64,000 nt of DNA from Rostratula benghalensis (Eukaryota > Chordata > Aves > Charadriiformes > Rostratulidae): NCBI GenBank assembly GCA_013399305.1, contig VXAI01000161.1, positions 1,770,530-1,834,529 of the forward strand, in the 5' to 3' direction. A program made the position numbers and the translations under genes. Positions 12,916 through 26,403 of the stretch are shown piece after piece (positions within the stretch are counted from its first letter, which is position 1; every line of letters starts with the position of its first letter). A model generated the notes under the pieces. It was not told the DNA's origin. It searched no databases and saw only the letters and a list, made by a program, of their open reading frames with translations.

Positions 12916-14464
12916 CTACACTTGTGGTGACCTTGGTGACACTGCCCACCACCAGGGCAGGGAGTGCCATTGAACCTAAACAAAGGTGTGTAGAAACAAC
13001 AGATTGGGAGAGGAAACAGATAAGAGTCTGTGAAGAATTGATTATCTAATAGTGAGGAGTTGCAGTCAGAGCTGGTCATGGGGGGTGGCTAGATAAGGAG
13101 ATTAGGGTTTAGAAATTAATGAGCTGTCTAGGATGAGCAAGAAGGGAGACAGATCTGAGGAGGAGTACTGGTAAGGTCAGTAAAGAGGGTGAGACAGAGC
13201 CAGGAAACAGGAAAGATTTGAATGGAAGGGGAGACTGGAGAAAATAATCATGCTTGAGAGGGAGGGAAAGGTTAGGAGAAAGGGCAGTTAGGTGCAGCAG
13301 GAACCAACTAATCATGCAAAATTGGGAAAAAACTATTTGGGCAGTGATGGGGAACAGGACTGGAACATCCCAGAGAGGAGATTTGTGTCTGGAGAGGGGG
13401 AGAGGTTTGCAGGTAGGAAACTCAAAGAGCTTTAGGTGACAATTTCCATACTGAGCCACCAAGTTCACATTCTCCTTCAGCCTCCAGGATGCAATCCAGA
13501 GCTGAGGAGCCTCTTCAGCCTTTCTCTGCATCCAAGGTGCAGCGTGGCTTTCCGTCTGGAAGAGCAGCACCCTTGCTTTGAGTGGCAGTGCCTGCAGGAA
13601 TTAGGGGTTCGGGTCATGTTATTCACCACCACCTAGCCCAGAAGCAGTTACAGACCTGTTACAAGAAACCTGAGGTCATTTGTATGTCCTTTTCTGATCT
13701 TTGAGTTCGGGTGGTGGTTTTTAACCTAAAAAAGAATGCTGTTTATTACACTAATGCTTATTATACCAAGCGAGAACACAACTTAAAAACCAGTAAACAA
13801 GGACCATTAACATTATCTAATGATTCATCAAGCCTGGTTAAGGAGGCTCATTAAGTGTATTTCGGGAGCTGGTTTGTCATGAGAGATAGCGCCAGACAGT
13901 TGACTTCTACAAGGAACAATTATTTCCATCTCAGAAATATATTAGAATTACAGAAAAGCGTAATTATTTAAATCTGTTTATTAATTTCACCGGTGAGGTA
14001 ATGAATACCGTTACCCAAGTAGTACAGCAATTCTAAAGTCATGTTTATCCACAAAGATGAAGCTTAGCTCAGGAGAGATGGTCCGAAACTGGACAGTTAG
14101 ACACGAGCTTGATGAGTGTGTTGATTGCCTCCCTGGATTGGCCACCAGCAGCTATCAACCTCCAGCTACAGGGTGAGAAGATGCAGGCAGTGGGGAGGAA
14201 CACGCAGGGGGAGGAGGACGGGGCTGCACCTGGGTGACAACCTATTCTCAGGTCAGATGACACCAGCAGTGAAGGCTGACCCCTTTGACTACTGAACCGG
14301 CTGTAGTTCCAGTAACTCTATTTACTTGAGGGAGCGGGTATTACATAAAATAATGTATTTTCCCTTTTTTTTTTTTTTTTTTTAGGAAAGAAAAAATAAA
14401 TAGTGGTTTTAAGACCACACAATGACAATTTGAGGATCCAGTTTTTCTGTTATTCTTGGGATAT
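12916..14464. other. Intergenic; purine-rich stretch and TAAT-rich block
   Basis: 13,000-13,440 is strongly purine-rich on the plus strand. 13,780-14,060 is dense in TAAT/ATTA cores (cattaacattatctaatgat, cgtaattatttaaatctg, ttattaatttc) in a stretch without recognisable repeats, a look shared by conserved non-coding enhancers. Confidence 0.4.
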
Positions 14465-14730
14465 AAAATCATACAATCATAGAATCACACAATAGTTTGA
14501 GATGGAAGGGACCTTAAAAACCATCCAGTTCCAACCCCCCTGCCCTGGGCAGGGACACCTCCCACCAGACCAGGTTGCTCCAAGCCCCATCCAGCCTGGC
14601 CTTGAACCCCTCCAGTGATGGGGCAGCCACAGCTTCTCTGGGCAACCTGTTCCAGTGTCTCACCACCCTCACAACAAAGAATTTCTTCCTGAGATCTCAT
14701 CTAAATCTCCCCTCTTTTAATTTAAAGCCA
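14465..14730 (-). mobile_element. CR1 3'-end fragment
   Basis: From atcatacaatcatagaatca to aaatctcccctcttttaatt in antisense; little diverged from the copies at 21,071 and 12,388. Confidence 0.92.
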
Positions 14731-17167
14731 TATATATACATATGTATAAAACTTATATCTGGCAGGCCAATAGGAACAGTGCTGACAACAAAGCGATATT
14801 TTTTTTTTTATATTAATTGAACATTTTTTGCTCTGCGTATGTTTACATATACATCCACAAGGATCCTTTGCAAAAGCTTGATAGAGCTGCACCTCCAGAT
14901 TGTTGTCATTCAGGAAGGACAAAAAGCAAACTGAATCTGCAGCAACCATGAAGAAGTATGTACTCACTAACCTGCACTGATACGTTTATGCCAGAACCAG
15001 ATGAGGATCATGCACTCCCCTCAAAGAAGGCGTTCATTATTTTGGGACATCCTGTAAAATTGCAAGTTGTATCTCCTAGCTTGTCTTCACAGACTTTCCT
15101 GTCCCCTCACTACTTACCCCAATATTTAGAACACCTTTCCTTGTCCCTCAAGGTGGTGGCTTAAGGTTTCCCCCAGAGCAATGGGGAGTCACTCTCCTGT
15201 CTGTTTGGTTTTGGTCTACTCAAGTATTGTCCTCCGTGTTATGATCTAAACCCCCTTCCAGTCTGGTGCTCCCCACACTCACCTGACCATGGCACTCTCT
15301 CACAGAGGTGTACAAATACATAGTTTTCTTCTTCTGGTTTTTTTTTTCTCCCCCAGATCTACAGCCTCCAAAGTTCATTGATATCACCCTGAGAGTCCTT
15401 GTCCCCTTCGGTGCCAAATGATTGATCTTAAAGACAAAACAAACAAAAGTTTATTTAGGAAGATTTCAGGTGAGACTACGAGACCGAAAACAAAAGTAAC
15501 ACAGGTGCAGAAGACAACCCTTTGGCTGGATACCTTCCAAGATGCTTTTGCCTCCCTGGCCTGAGAGTTCCCAGAGGTATCCCATTAGCTGGAGCCGGGA
15601 ACACAAGTTCTACAGCACCAATGTGTCAACCAGGTGTGGGCTGAGCTCTGAAATTTTCTAAGGCAAGTTAGAGGAGGAGGGAAGGTTCAGTCCCATCTGC
15701 CCCTCCCTCCATCAATTTTACAATTATCATTGCAATTGCAGTTTTCATTTAGCACGTTCTTCCCAGTGGAAGTGGCCTTAATATTGATAAAGCTTCTTGA
15801 CTATTAAACCTACTTCAGCTCCAGCATTCCCCTACTGTGTTTGGGGTTAACTATTTAAAAATAAGATAGACAAGTTGCTAGTTTTGCTTTGTAGCAGGAA
15901 GAAATTCCCTAGAAGACACCCTACCTCTACTGTATGACTGTTAACTCATGTCTACGCCTTACCATCATCACTGAATTATCTGAAGACTGAACTCTGACCT
16001 CAGGTAGAAGCCATTTATGTGGCTTAGCTTCTGCTCTGGGGTCTGATCTTCTCATGCAATGGCAAAAATTGTGATATCCTAGATACACAGCTTCATCCTA
16101 CACCATTTATTCACCTCACGGCAGTGACAGCTTCAAAACATCAGTAAAATTACCTGTGAATTTTTCGATCTTTAACAATTTTCTTCCAGTGGTGAAGTTC
16201 TCAAACATTTATTTATTTATGAGAATATTGTTAAAGTTTTCATAATCAAACATTTAAAAATAATTTTCCTTCAAGGGAAACACCTGGGTTAGGATGTGTT
16301 TTTCCAGCAGCAGATTCCCTCTAACAGCAAACAAAATAAATAGTAGTACAAATCCCTAATTCAGGTTCCTTCCTGTGATATTCCTCACTCCAGTCAAGTT
16401 CCTTCAGACTGAGACCTCCAAGTATGGGATAATGCATAGTGGATTCCTCTCCAGAGGAGCCAGAAAATAGAAAAAAACCCAAACCATCCATGCCCATTTG
16501 TTCATTCTCGTCTTACTTGCAGCATCCTCTTCTTCACAAACAAAGCTCTTCTATCTTGTCAGTAGGAATTTGCCATCATCCCTCCTACACACTTGAAGCC
16601 CCTACTCTTCTCCTGGTACCAGAGCTGCAGAAATCAAGTCATTCATAAGGAGAAGACCATGGAGCATTGGCCCAGACACAGGAACCTGAACCAGGTTTTG
16701 TACTTGGGTGGCCCATTTGACCTGTGCTAGAAAGTTGCTAAAACATCCTAAGAAAGGTTAGCCACTTCTGGGTGGTATTATGGGATCTAAGGAACCAAGG
16801 ACGTGACTTAGTATTTTAAGCCTGATTTACAATGAAAAGAAATGTCTTTTCAGGATGCACTTGCACCCAAACGTAGGTGGACTGCAACCCAAAATCAGAG
16901 GTAAAGAACATCGTTATCTTCAGTGTACTCAACACTGGATCAACAGTGCTCAGTAACTCTGGAAAACCACCCCTAGAAAAAATAGTTGATGAAGCTGGTG
17001 GCGTTTGGGCCTCCGTATTCAAAAGGCCTCTGATTGCTTTTATCAGTTACAGGAGGGACACGCACAGTAAACCATACAAAACAGGTAGAAGGGACACAAG
17101 TGCTGTGCTGACTGGTGTGCTAAAGATTTTGGTTTTACCTGTATAAAATGAATGGCCTCAAGTTGTG
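14731..17167. other. Intergenic, nothing recognised
   Basis: AT-rich, no repeat family or coding similarity recognised. Confidence 0.55.
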
Positions 17168-17401
17168 CCAGGTTCAGGTTGGATATTAGGAAAAATTTTT
17201 ACACTGAAAGGGTTATTAAGCCTTGGAATGGGCTGCCCAGGGAAGTGGCTGAGGCACCATCCCTGGAGGGATTCAAAAGATGGATGACATAGTGCTGAGT
17301 GACATGGTTTAGTGATGGGTTTTTATCAGGATTAGGTTAAAGGTTGGACTAGATGATCGGAGAGGTCCCTTCCAACCTAGACAACTCTATAATTCCATGC
17401 T
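17168..17401 (+). mobile_element. CR1 3'-end fragment
   Basis: From ttcaggttggatattaggaa to gaggtcccttccaacctaga and a decayed ending ctataattccatgc. An older copy, by its divergence. Confidence 0.9.
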
Positions 17402-19122
17402 TTTCGTTCACTTCCCCAGCACAGCTACATTACTTTCAGGCACATGTTGTGTTTGCTGCTCACACTCCTACCTTTCACTTTAGCAGCATTTCCCTCCTTC
17501 CTGTCTGCACTTCAGGGATGCTGCCGAGCTCAGGAGCTTAACTATTAGCAGTTACATATTCTGAAGAAGTATCAGGCATTTGGTATACTCACTGAAGAAA
17601 CACCATGCATCTTACTGTCCGCAGCCTCCTCTGGAGAACAGCCATCCTCCACCTCTTCCTCCAGGACCACTTAAAGAAGATGAATCAACTCATAACTTGA
17701 CACACCTAATTATTACATGCTGCTATCACTCATGGATGCTGTCAGATAAAGAAGAGGGTGTAGCCCTCATGTGAATATGCTTTCCTGCTCTCAAGTCAAA
17801 GCCCCTCCTATAATTAGAGTCATCTAATTAATTTAGGTCCAAAGGAAGCTTCACAGGCACAGGGAAATCCAGATGAGGCATCATAAGTAAGCAATACAAA
17901 TCCTCATTCATCCTATAATCATTAGATGTCTTCAAAACAAGTCTTACAAGGAGGCTGAGGTCCCCTGTTGTTTCTATCAGGAAAGGAACAAAAAGCTTCC
18001 TTAATCACCTTATTTTGAAATATATTTATAGAGAAGATGAATAAATGAGTAAATACGATAACCTAAAAGGTTTAGAAAGAAATGGAGACAGATTTTAAAC
18101 TTATCTAAACCAGCTGAAGCTACTAGAATGATGGGCAACCAAATCCTTCCCCTTGAAACACTTCTGGCAACTAGTTTGTATTTTCTGAAGATTATGGGAA
18201 GAATATCCAGGTTTTTAATTTAGGAATTTCTAACAGAGGGAATCATTAATCCATCCCAAATATCACATTTCACTGTAGTCAGATTTTTTTTTCTGGATGA
18301 GTTTACATATTAAGTCCAAAACTCAGTGGTATTCTGGTACCAGTAATAGGCCAGCTGTCTAACCAATATTTAGCTACCAGTTTCCCATTTGCTTTTGTCC
18401 CAACTATCTCTCAGTCCACTCTATCCACTAATCCTGGCAGAAAGGGATGGCAGAATGAGCCCAGTGTTATTTTCCCAATCTTTCTTTTTTTTTGGGAGGG
18501 GCAGGTGGGAGACAGCAAAGAGATGAAGCTGGAGGGTGCTTTATTCCTCCAGCTACACCGGCAACATGAAGTGAATGAAATGAGGAGAAACAAAGAGCCA
18601 CAGCACCCTGGGATTTCTGCAGGAGGAAAATGGGCTTGTCCCTTATCTCCGAGGTAGCATTGCTCACAGACTATAGAAACACAGCAATTGCCCTGGAGAA
18701 AAAGAGCAGACCTCATGCCCTGGCTGAGAAGGCAAAGCCCTGTGCAATAAAAGAAAAGAGAAGTAGAGTCTCTGTTCTCATCTCAGGATTCCCGTGGCCC
18801 ATCTGCTCCAGTTTATCTGTGCTAGCACATAGAACCTCACTTTTCCTCAAGTTCTTTCAGGCATCCTCTGAAAAGCATCTTGAGACAGCAACCAGACAAC
18901 TGACCCAGGCACAAACCCGGGACACGTGATGCTAATGAAACGTTTCACAGCAACTCCACCCTTCCATCTGAATCCACACCGGGGGTAAACTCATTCTCCC
19001 CTCTTCATCCGGTGACCTCAGACAAACCCCACTTTCAGTCACAGTAACCATTTGAGCACGGGATCAGATTGTATTGACCTCAGAAGATGGTCATTCAGGT
19101 TGTTTTTTTTTCAAAAGGCAGG
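17402..19122. other. Intergenic, nothing recognised
   Basis: Single-copy-like sequence; 17,800-17,850 has clustered TAATTA cores (tataattagagtcatctaat) but no gene. Confidence 0.5.
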
Positions 19123-19880
19123 TGTCCTGGTTTGATTTGCTGTTCAGTAATTTTATTTTTTTTAGCTGGGCCTCTTCTAAACTCACTACACTCTGAGATG
19201 AACAGCAGATTGTTCAGAAAACTCTTCACCCTGATGGTGAGAAGACCTGATCACACCAAGGGATGGTGCAGAGAGGCCCTTGCTTATACTTACTGCTAGA
19301 ACAACCAAGGGCAGGGAAATTCATTATATGCCCCATTGGAGGGTCAGAAGCAGAAAAAAGCACTGAGGGGTCACCCCTGTGGGGAGGAGCAGACAGGACA
19401 GGTGACCCCAAACTGACCAACTGGGGTATTCCATCCCATCCGCATCATGGTCAGTAGAAAAGCTGAGGGATCAAAGGGTCAACTCTCTTCCTTCAATGGC
19501 TGATGTCCAAGGAGGACCCAGTCTGTTTGTCTGCCTTTGATCCCAATGCAAGCATTCCTGACTCCAGAGCTGGAATCCAGCTCCTGTCAGTCACCAAGTC
19601 CAGTCTGGGACTCTTCCCAATGCCTGCTGGTGACATAGTCCTCATCCTGGGGGTTTGATATGGTTTTGTATATACCATATGCTTTTCTTTTCCCCTTTTT
19701 ATTACACTTTCTTTTTATTATTTCTTATTTCATTATTTATTTATATTTTCACTAAAGCAGTTTATTTTTTTCCTAAACTCATAAATGCCTTTAATCTCTT
19801 CCTGTCCTCTCTTTTTCTTAGAGAAGGGAGGGAGGGGCCATCTGTCATTCTCAGTGGTCAATCCAGCCAAAACCATGACA
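19123..19880 (+). mobile_element. Solo LTR of an endogenous retrovirus (avian ERVL-like)
   Basis: A 758-bp element beginning TGTCCTGGTTTG and ending AAAACCATGACA, with TG...CA ends that form an imperfect inverted repeat. The flanks GCAGG (19,118-19,122) and GCAGA (19,881-19,885) look like a 5-bp target duplication with one mismatch. Internal text such as ggggtattccatcccatc resembles LTRs common in bird genomes. No primer binding site, polypurine tract or gag/pol sequence adjoins it, so it is a solo LTR left by recombination. Family name is from memory, not a search. Confidence 0.75.
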
Positions 19881-20724
19881 GCAGACCAAACAAGATTTTA
19901 GAGAAAAGTAATATTTTGGGTTGGGTTGGTTTTTTTTCAACCAATCATTCGCTGCAGCAGACAAACTTCCAGAGACTGAAGCAGAACTTTTCTTCCTTAA
20001 GGCAACTCTACTTTTTTCCAGCTACCTCTGCTGATCTGTTAAAACATATTAGCTTCTCCCTATAAATATTGCCATTCAGAATGGGTATCAAAACAACCAC
20101 AACAACTGACTGTGGCAGGTTTGTACACTGAAGAGTCATTTTAGGACACACTGTGAGGGAGGATGAAAGCCAGTGACACAGCCACAGCATCACAGACAGC
20201 CCAGATTTAAATAGGCCCAATGAAATCATTACTAAGCAAAGTGCTTTTCCTCAGAAAGCCCTTTTTTAGGATGAAATCCACACGGTCAAAGCACGGGAGA
20301 AGGTTAGGGATGCTGGCTGACTTACACACCTTGGTGTCAGAAGATTCCCAAGGTGACAAGGACTAGGTCAATGGAGAAAGTATAATGAGGCCTGCAGCAG
20401 GTCATTAAGCAGAAGACACTGGCATTTGAAGTGCTTGTCTGATACAGAGAAAAAAACATTGCTTGAAGGCTCCCTGAAACAGGTGTTTACTTAAGGTGAA
20501 GGCAAGGAGGAATTCAATAGCCTCTTTTACAGGTAGAGAACAATCAATCCTGCAAATATTTTCCACTCAATTAATTTAAAAACAAACCCACTTAATCTGT
20601 GTTCCCATTTTCCACATTTGAGCTCTATTCTTATTATTTCAAACAATTTGACTAGGTGGAATATTTTTAGAAGCTGACTGTTGAGCAATTACTACAAAGA
20701 GATCGCTTTCAGCTTAGGGTGCTA

Positions 20725-20755
20725 NNNNNNNNNNNNNNNNNNNNNNNNNNNNNNN
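20725..20755. other. Assembly gap, 31 N
   Basis: Run of N in otherwise non-repetitive AT-rich sequence. Confidence 0.99.
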
Positions 20756-21070
20756 AATATAGTAAGGAATAAAAATAATACATAGAACTGGTTTCTTAAG
20801 GCCCATGCTCACTCCAGCTGCATGATCCCCCAGCTCCCAGTCTCCCCAGTAGCACAGTGAACCCGAAGAAGTTTTCTGAAATCAAACTACACAATGTAAT
20901 TCCTGCTTTGTTCCCCCACCCCTCCTATTTCAAACAACAGGGTGGATCTCACGGTCTCTTCTTCAAAAGCTTCAGCTACTGAAAGAGAGAACTGCTTCTG
21001 TCTTTCTCCTCCAGTTGAGCTTTCACAGACTTAACCACCCCAGATCTGTTCCCAGCTGGATGTAATAACT

Positions 21071-21405
21071 GAATCATAGAATGGTTTGGGTTGGAAGGGA
21101 CCTTACAGATCATTGAGTTCCAAGCCCCCTGCCAAGGGCAGGGACACCTCCCACCAGACCAGGTTGCTCAAAGCCTCATCCAGCCCGGCCTTGAACCCCT
21201 CCAGGGATGGGGCAGCCACAGCTTCTCTGGGCAACCTGTTCCAGTGCCTCACCACCCTCACAGCAAATAATTTCTTTTTAATATTTAGCCTAAATCTCCC
21301 TTCTTTTGGTCTAAACCCATTACTCCTTGTCCTATGGCTCCACTGCCTGATAAAGAGTCCCTACCCATGTCTCCTGGAGACCACCTTCAGGTACTAGAAG
21401 GCTGA
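21071..21405 (-). mobile_element. CR1 3'-end fragment
   Basis: From gaatcatagaatggtttggg to ttcaggtactagaaggctga in antisense. Confidence 0.92.
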
Positions 21406-21904
21406 AGGACCAGTCAAGAAGGCATGGTAGTATTCCTTTAGAATCACATCACAAATAGTCAGAAATGGGAAAGGTACAGGATTAATCAGAAGTCTCAAGT
21501 CACAAATATGGCGTTCAGCTGAAGTAGAAATGACGTAAAGGAGAAAAGACAGATTCAAAAGCCCTCCATGGTTTCTGTCCCCTGGTACAGAGTTAAATTT
21601 GGCTTTGAGAAAGTGAAGAATGTGACAAACATCCAGACCTTTGATGTAATTGTAGTGCTTAAAACATGTAAGCTATCCAGCAGTCAGGAAGTAGCATCAC
21701 CAAACTTCTGAGGGTCAGAGTATGTGCAGGAAAAAAATGCTCAAGATTTGTTGGATGTTGTAAATCTGTACTGGTTCTAGTTATTCCTGATTTCAACAGG
21801 TCAAATGAGTTGCTGTAAGCTAAGGCACCCCTCTGCTATGTCTTGTGTGGGGCTCCATACATGCTGCTCCAGATGATTGGTGAATGAGAAACTCAACACG
21901 AGCT

Positions 21905-22485
21905 GATAACATGCGTGCTGGCAGCCCAGAAAGCCAACAGCATCCTGGGCTACATCAAAAGTAGCGTGGCCAGCAGGGCGGGGGGGGGTGATTCTGCCTC
22001 TCTGCTCTGGTGAGACCCCACCTGGAGTACTGTGTCCAGCTCTGGAGCCCCCAACATAAGAAGGACATGGACCTGTTGGAACAGGTCCAGCAAAGGGACA
22101 TGAAGATCCTCAGAAGGCTGGAGCACCTCTCATGTGAAGACAGGCTGAGAGAGCTGGGGTTGTTCAGCCTGGAGAAGAGAAGGCTCCAGGGAGACCTCCC
22201 TGAAAGGAGCCTAGAGGAGGGAGTAGACTGTTGCCACAGGACAAGGGGTAATTGTTTTAAACTGAAAGAGGGGAGATTTAGATGAGATCTGAGGAAGAAA
22301 TTCTTTGCTGTGAGGTTGCCCAAGGAAGCTGTGGCTGCCCCATCCCTGGAGGGGTTCAAGGCCAGGCTGGATGGGGCTTGGAGCAACCTGGTCTGGTGGG
22401 AGGTGGTCCTGATCATGGCAGGGGGGTTAGAACTTGATGATCTTGAAGGTCCCTTCCAACTCAAACCACTCTATGATTCTATGAA
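21905..22485 (+). mobile_element. CR1 fragment, ORF2 end plus 3' UTR
   Basis: From catgcgtgctggcagcccag, through ORF2-end text (tggagtactgtgtccagctc), to the intact 3' end cactctatgattctatga. A short G run at about 21,980 interrupts the reading frame. Confidence 0.93.
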
Positions 22486-22874
22486 ATTTATTTTTTGGCA
22501 TTTAACAGATCAGCACAAAGCAAGATTATGTGGATCTTAGTGGACACTGCACACTACAACAAGGACAACCATCTATAGATTTTCTTTTTCGATTAAGAGA
22601 TGCAGCACAGGACTTTTTAAAGTACAGCCTCGCCTGCCCCAGTAAACCTCTTGAGTTACCCTGAGCTGAGCTAAAAACAGACAGCGTTATTAGCAAGCAG
22701 GAACAATACTGGGCAGGTACTGGGAAACATCAAAAAGCTGTGCTCTCTTTTAATTCACATTTTTCCAGATAGGTAAGAAAGTTCAGTTAGTTTTTAAAAA
22801 AGAGGCATTACATATTTGGCATTGCATTAGTATTATCAGTATTTGCCTACAGCAGTTTGAAAACAAACCTTTCA

Positions 22875-22992
22875 TTATGTCCAGACACGATTTACAGATA
22901 AACTCCTTCAAATAGAAACACTGTGTTAATTTTAAGACAAATCCTCTCTTATGTCCAGATCTGATTTACAGTTGATTTCCTTCCAATAAAAA
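22875..22992. repeat. Diverged direct repeat of about 45 bp
   Basis: tatgtccagacacgatttac (from about 22,876) and tatgtccagatctgatttac (from about 22,949) begin two related units, each followed by a similar ccttcaaatagaaa or ccttccaataaaaa end. Confidence 0.6.
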
Positions 22993-23931
22993 TGTATGAC
23001 GCAGATTTCCATTTGCCTTCTGCCAGAAACCTCTATTTTTAGATGCAGAGCAATTTTATACTCCTTTAATATGCCTACCACTCCTCCATAGCAAATGGTG
23101 CACCTTAGCAAGGGCTGACACATTCCTTTAGATAAATAAAGCTGCAGAATTGCTGACAAAATTGTATCAACATCGATAAGAACAGCAATGTGTTTGGACC
23201 TCCTACTTGATGGAAGTCTGGTAAAGAAAATTACTTAGCTTTTTTCTTTCTTTCATTTTTTTTCTCCTTTTCTACCCCCTTCACCCCGCTCCCTTTTTTT
23301 TTTTTTTTTAATTGTCATTTTTCTACATGGAAATAAAGCAGAAAAAGAGCTAATTCTGGGTACACTCCATACTGGAACCAAATTGCTCTGACACAAAACG
23401 TCCATCTTCATCTGTGCAGCTGGGGCAGCACCAGAAGTGAAGGCTTCGCTGGCTCCCATTTCCCGTGTCAACAGCTTTGCCCAATATTGTCTCCACCTAT
23501 GTCTCTCCCATTTCCTCCCACACTCACCTCCCACTCCAGGCTCTGCCCAAATTACTGATGACTGGCTCTTTTGGATTCTTCATCCACTCCCAGTCATGGA
23601 CCTTCTTACATCCCACCCATGCTGGTAGACACAACCTCGCTGCCAGGATCTACCAAATATTTTCCTTTCATCCAGAGGGCCCAGAAAAGACCTGCTTTGA
23701 AAAAAAAACAACACTGCACTATTAAAGAATATGCAGAAAACACAAAATGCTGCATACCATACCTGACATCTGACCCTTTGTCTGATGTATGTTTGGTAAC
23801 ATGCAGAAAATACAGATAAATATTTTGTTATATTTTGTTATGCTGCAATCAGTTTTTCAATAAAAGTGTAAATTTGGCACACATTTGATACACACTTTTT
23901 TTCTTTTCCCTTCCCTATCTCAATATCAAGA

Positions 23932-24062
23932 GATATTTCAAGGCCAGGTTGGATGGGGCTTTGAGCAACCTGATCTGGTGGGAGGTGTCCCTGCCCATGG
24001 CAGGGGGGTTGGAACTTTATGGTCTTCAAGGTCCCTTCTGACCCAAACCCTTCTGTGATGAT
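23932..24062 (+). mobile_element. Short CR1 3'-end fragment
   Basis: About 130 bp, from ttcaaggccaggttggatgg to cttctgtgatgatc; strongly 5' truncated. Confidence 0.9.
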
Positions 24063-24256
24063 CAAGTCAAACAGAATTTTCCTGATTAGAAAAACAGTTT
24101 TTCTATCTGTCTTGTCTTTTCTTCATCATGGCCTGTGTTTTGTATTTTATGAAATGATGACAACTTCAAAAATGTGTATTTGAATACATAATGTGAGAGG
24201 AACATGCATTTACTGCTCTTCCTGAGACTAAACTGCTTATTACCCCAGGTATGGAA

Positions 24257-24845
24257 GCACAGAATCACAGTATGATATGAGGTTGGAAGGGACCTCTGGA
24301 GATCACCTAGTTCAACTCCTTGGCAAAGAAGGTCCACCCAGAGCAGGTTGCACAGGAACGTGTCCAAGCAGGTTTTGAATGTCTCCAGAGACAGAGACTC
24401 CACCACCTCTCTGGGCAGCCTCTTCCAGAGCTCTGCCACCCTCAAAGGAAAGAAGTTCCTCCTCATGTTTAGACAGAACTTCTTATGTTTGAGTGTGTCT
24501 GTTACCTCTTGTCCTCTCACTGGGCACCACTGAAAGAATACTGGCCCCTTCCTCTTCACACACACTCTTTAAGTATGTATAGGCATTGGTCAGATCCCCC
24601 CTCAGCCTTCTCTTCAGACTAAAAAGACCCAACTCCCTCAGCCTTCTCTTTAGATTAAAAAGACCCAACTCCCTCAGCCTTTCCTCATAAGAGAGATGCT
24701 CCAGGCCCTTCATCATCTTTGTGGTCCTCTGCTGTACCCTCTCCAGCAGTTCCCTGTCCTTCTGGAACTGGGGAGCCCAGAACTGGACACAGGACTCCAG
24801 ATGAGGCCTCACCAGGGCAGAGCAGAAGGGGAAAGGGACACAACA
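24257..24845 (-). mobile_element. CR1 fragment with a 36-bp internal tandem duplication
   Basis: Antisense CR1 from cacagaatcacagtatgata to agatgaggcctcaccagggc. A 36-bp unit is present twice in tandem at 24,601-24,672, with two to three differences between the units. Confidence 0.93.
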
Positions 24846-25597
24846 GACTTCATTTACTAATTTCATTCTCCAGAAGGCTTCTGCAACACAAGTAATGTCA
24901 GAATGCAGTGAAGATCACGAAACTCAAATACTGAGTTTCAGGAATCTGTAACATTCCTTGCCGCAAGTTCTGGGAAAGAATCAGCTTCTTCTGGTAAAGT
25001 GTTGGGGGTTTTTCTATTAGCTAAATGATTTTGAGTTATTTGAAACTACGAATATTTGTCCAAATGTTTACATTACTGAGCAAACGTCAGGTAAATTCCA
25101 TCCAAACAATGAAGCAACTTCCAGCAATAAGTAACAGAAATAGTGCCTCCCTTACGTATTTACTTCAGTAAATGTCTAAAAGCAGCCCCATAATCAGGTG
25201 CTGCAACGAGAAATGAAAGACAGTGGGAGGATCGCAACATTTGGAACAAAAACTCTTTCACCATAACGTAGATAAAATCTGTGTAGGAAGAGAGAGACTT
25301 TGTACTACTCACTTTCATTTCTCACGGGTGTTCTCACTTATCTATTCTCCTCAACGCTTCCAAATTATTTCCTGCTTGGGCAAAACAAAACTATTTTTGG
25401 AGAATTTCTCAACCCCAGAAAAATGTTTTAAAATACCACTTGGACAGCCTACTAGAATGAAAAACACTTCTTTTCCCCCCTCCCCAGCTTGGTCTACCTG
25501 GCACGATCAAATATTTCCCACTTTATTTAAAAAACATTGATAAAGTGAGAGACGAAAATCCTGGAAATAATTCTACTTAAAATAACCCACCATTTCG

Positions 25598-25715
25598 ATT
25601 GAACAGGTCCATGTCCTTCCAAATCTGGACACAGTACTCCAGGTGGGGTCCTACCAGAGCAGGGTAGAGAGGCAGAATCACTTCCCAGTGCTGGTACCTT
25701 GGTGCCATAATACCA
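25598..25715 (-). mobile_element. Internal CR1 ORF2 fragment without 3' end
   Basis: Contains aacaggtccatgtccttcc, tggacacagtactccaggtg and accagagcagggtagaggg-like text in antisense. Both ends of the element are missing. The next CR1, 130 bp away, has the opposite orientation. Confidence 0.8.
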
Positions 25716-25849
25716 CAACGAAGTTTTATTTTACTGCCGAGCCTGCTAGCCTCTTGTAAATCTAAACTGAGCAAAGAGGTTGTCTTCCCTGCGTGCTTAC
25801 TACTGCTCTTCAAGCAGAAAAGTTCTTGTGAGCAAAGACACCTGGTTCA

Positions 25850-26403
25850 GCTTATGCTTCCCCTCTACTCTGCCCTGGTGAGACCCCATCTGGAATAGTG
25901 TGTCCAGTTCTGGGCCCCTCAGCTCCAGAAGGACAGGGAACTGCTGGAGAGAGTCCAGGGCAGGGCTACAAAGATGCTGAAGGGAGTGGAGCATCTCCCA
26001 TGTGAGGAAAGGCTGAGGGAGCTGGGTCTCTTGAGCTTGGAGAAGAGGAGACTGAGGGGTGACCTCATGAATGTTTATAAATCTGGAAAGGGTGAGTGTC
26101 AGGAGGATGGAGCCAGGCTCTTCTCAGTGACGGCCTATGATAGGACAAGGGGCAATGGGTGCAAGCTGGAACACAATAGGTTCCACTGAAATATGAGGAA
26201 AAACTTCTTCACAGTGAGGGTGAGGGAACACTGGAAGGGGCTGCCCAGAGAGGTGGTGGAGTCTCCTTCTCTGGAGACATTCAAACCCCACCTGGACACG
26301 TTCCTGTGTGACCTGCTCTGGGTGTTCCTGCTCTGGCAGGGGGATTGGACTGGATGAGCTTTCAAGGTCCCTTCCAATCCCTGAGATTCTGTGATTCTGT
26401 GAA
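25850..26403 (+). mobile_element. CR1 fragment, ORF2 end plus intact 3' end
   Basis: From cttcccctctactctgccct through ORF2-end sequence to the octamer-type end gattctgtgattctgtga. Confidence 0.93.

Noticed and set aside
13109..13570. 153-codon minus-strand frame
   Set aside because: Lies in a purine-rich strand that depletes stops in the opposite frame; the leucine/serine/phenylalanine-rich product is an artefact of composition.
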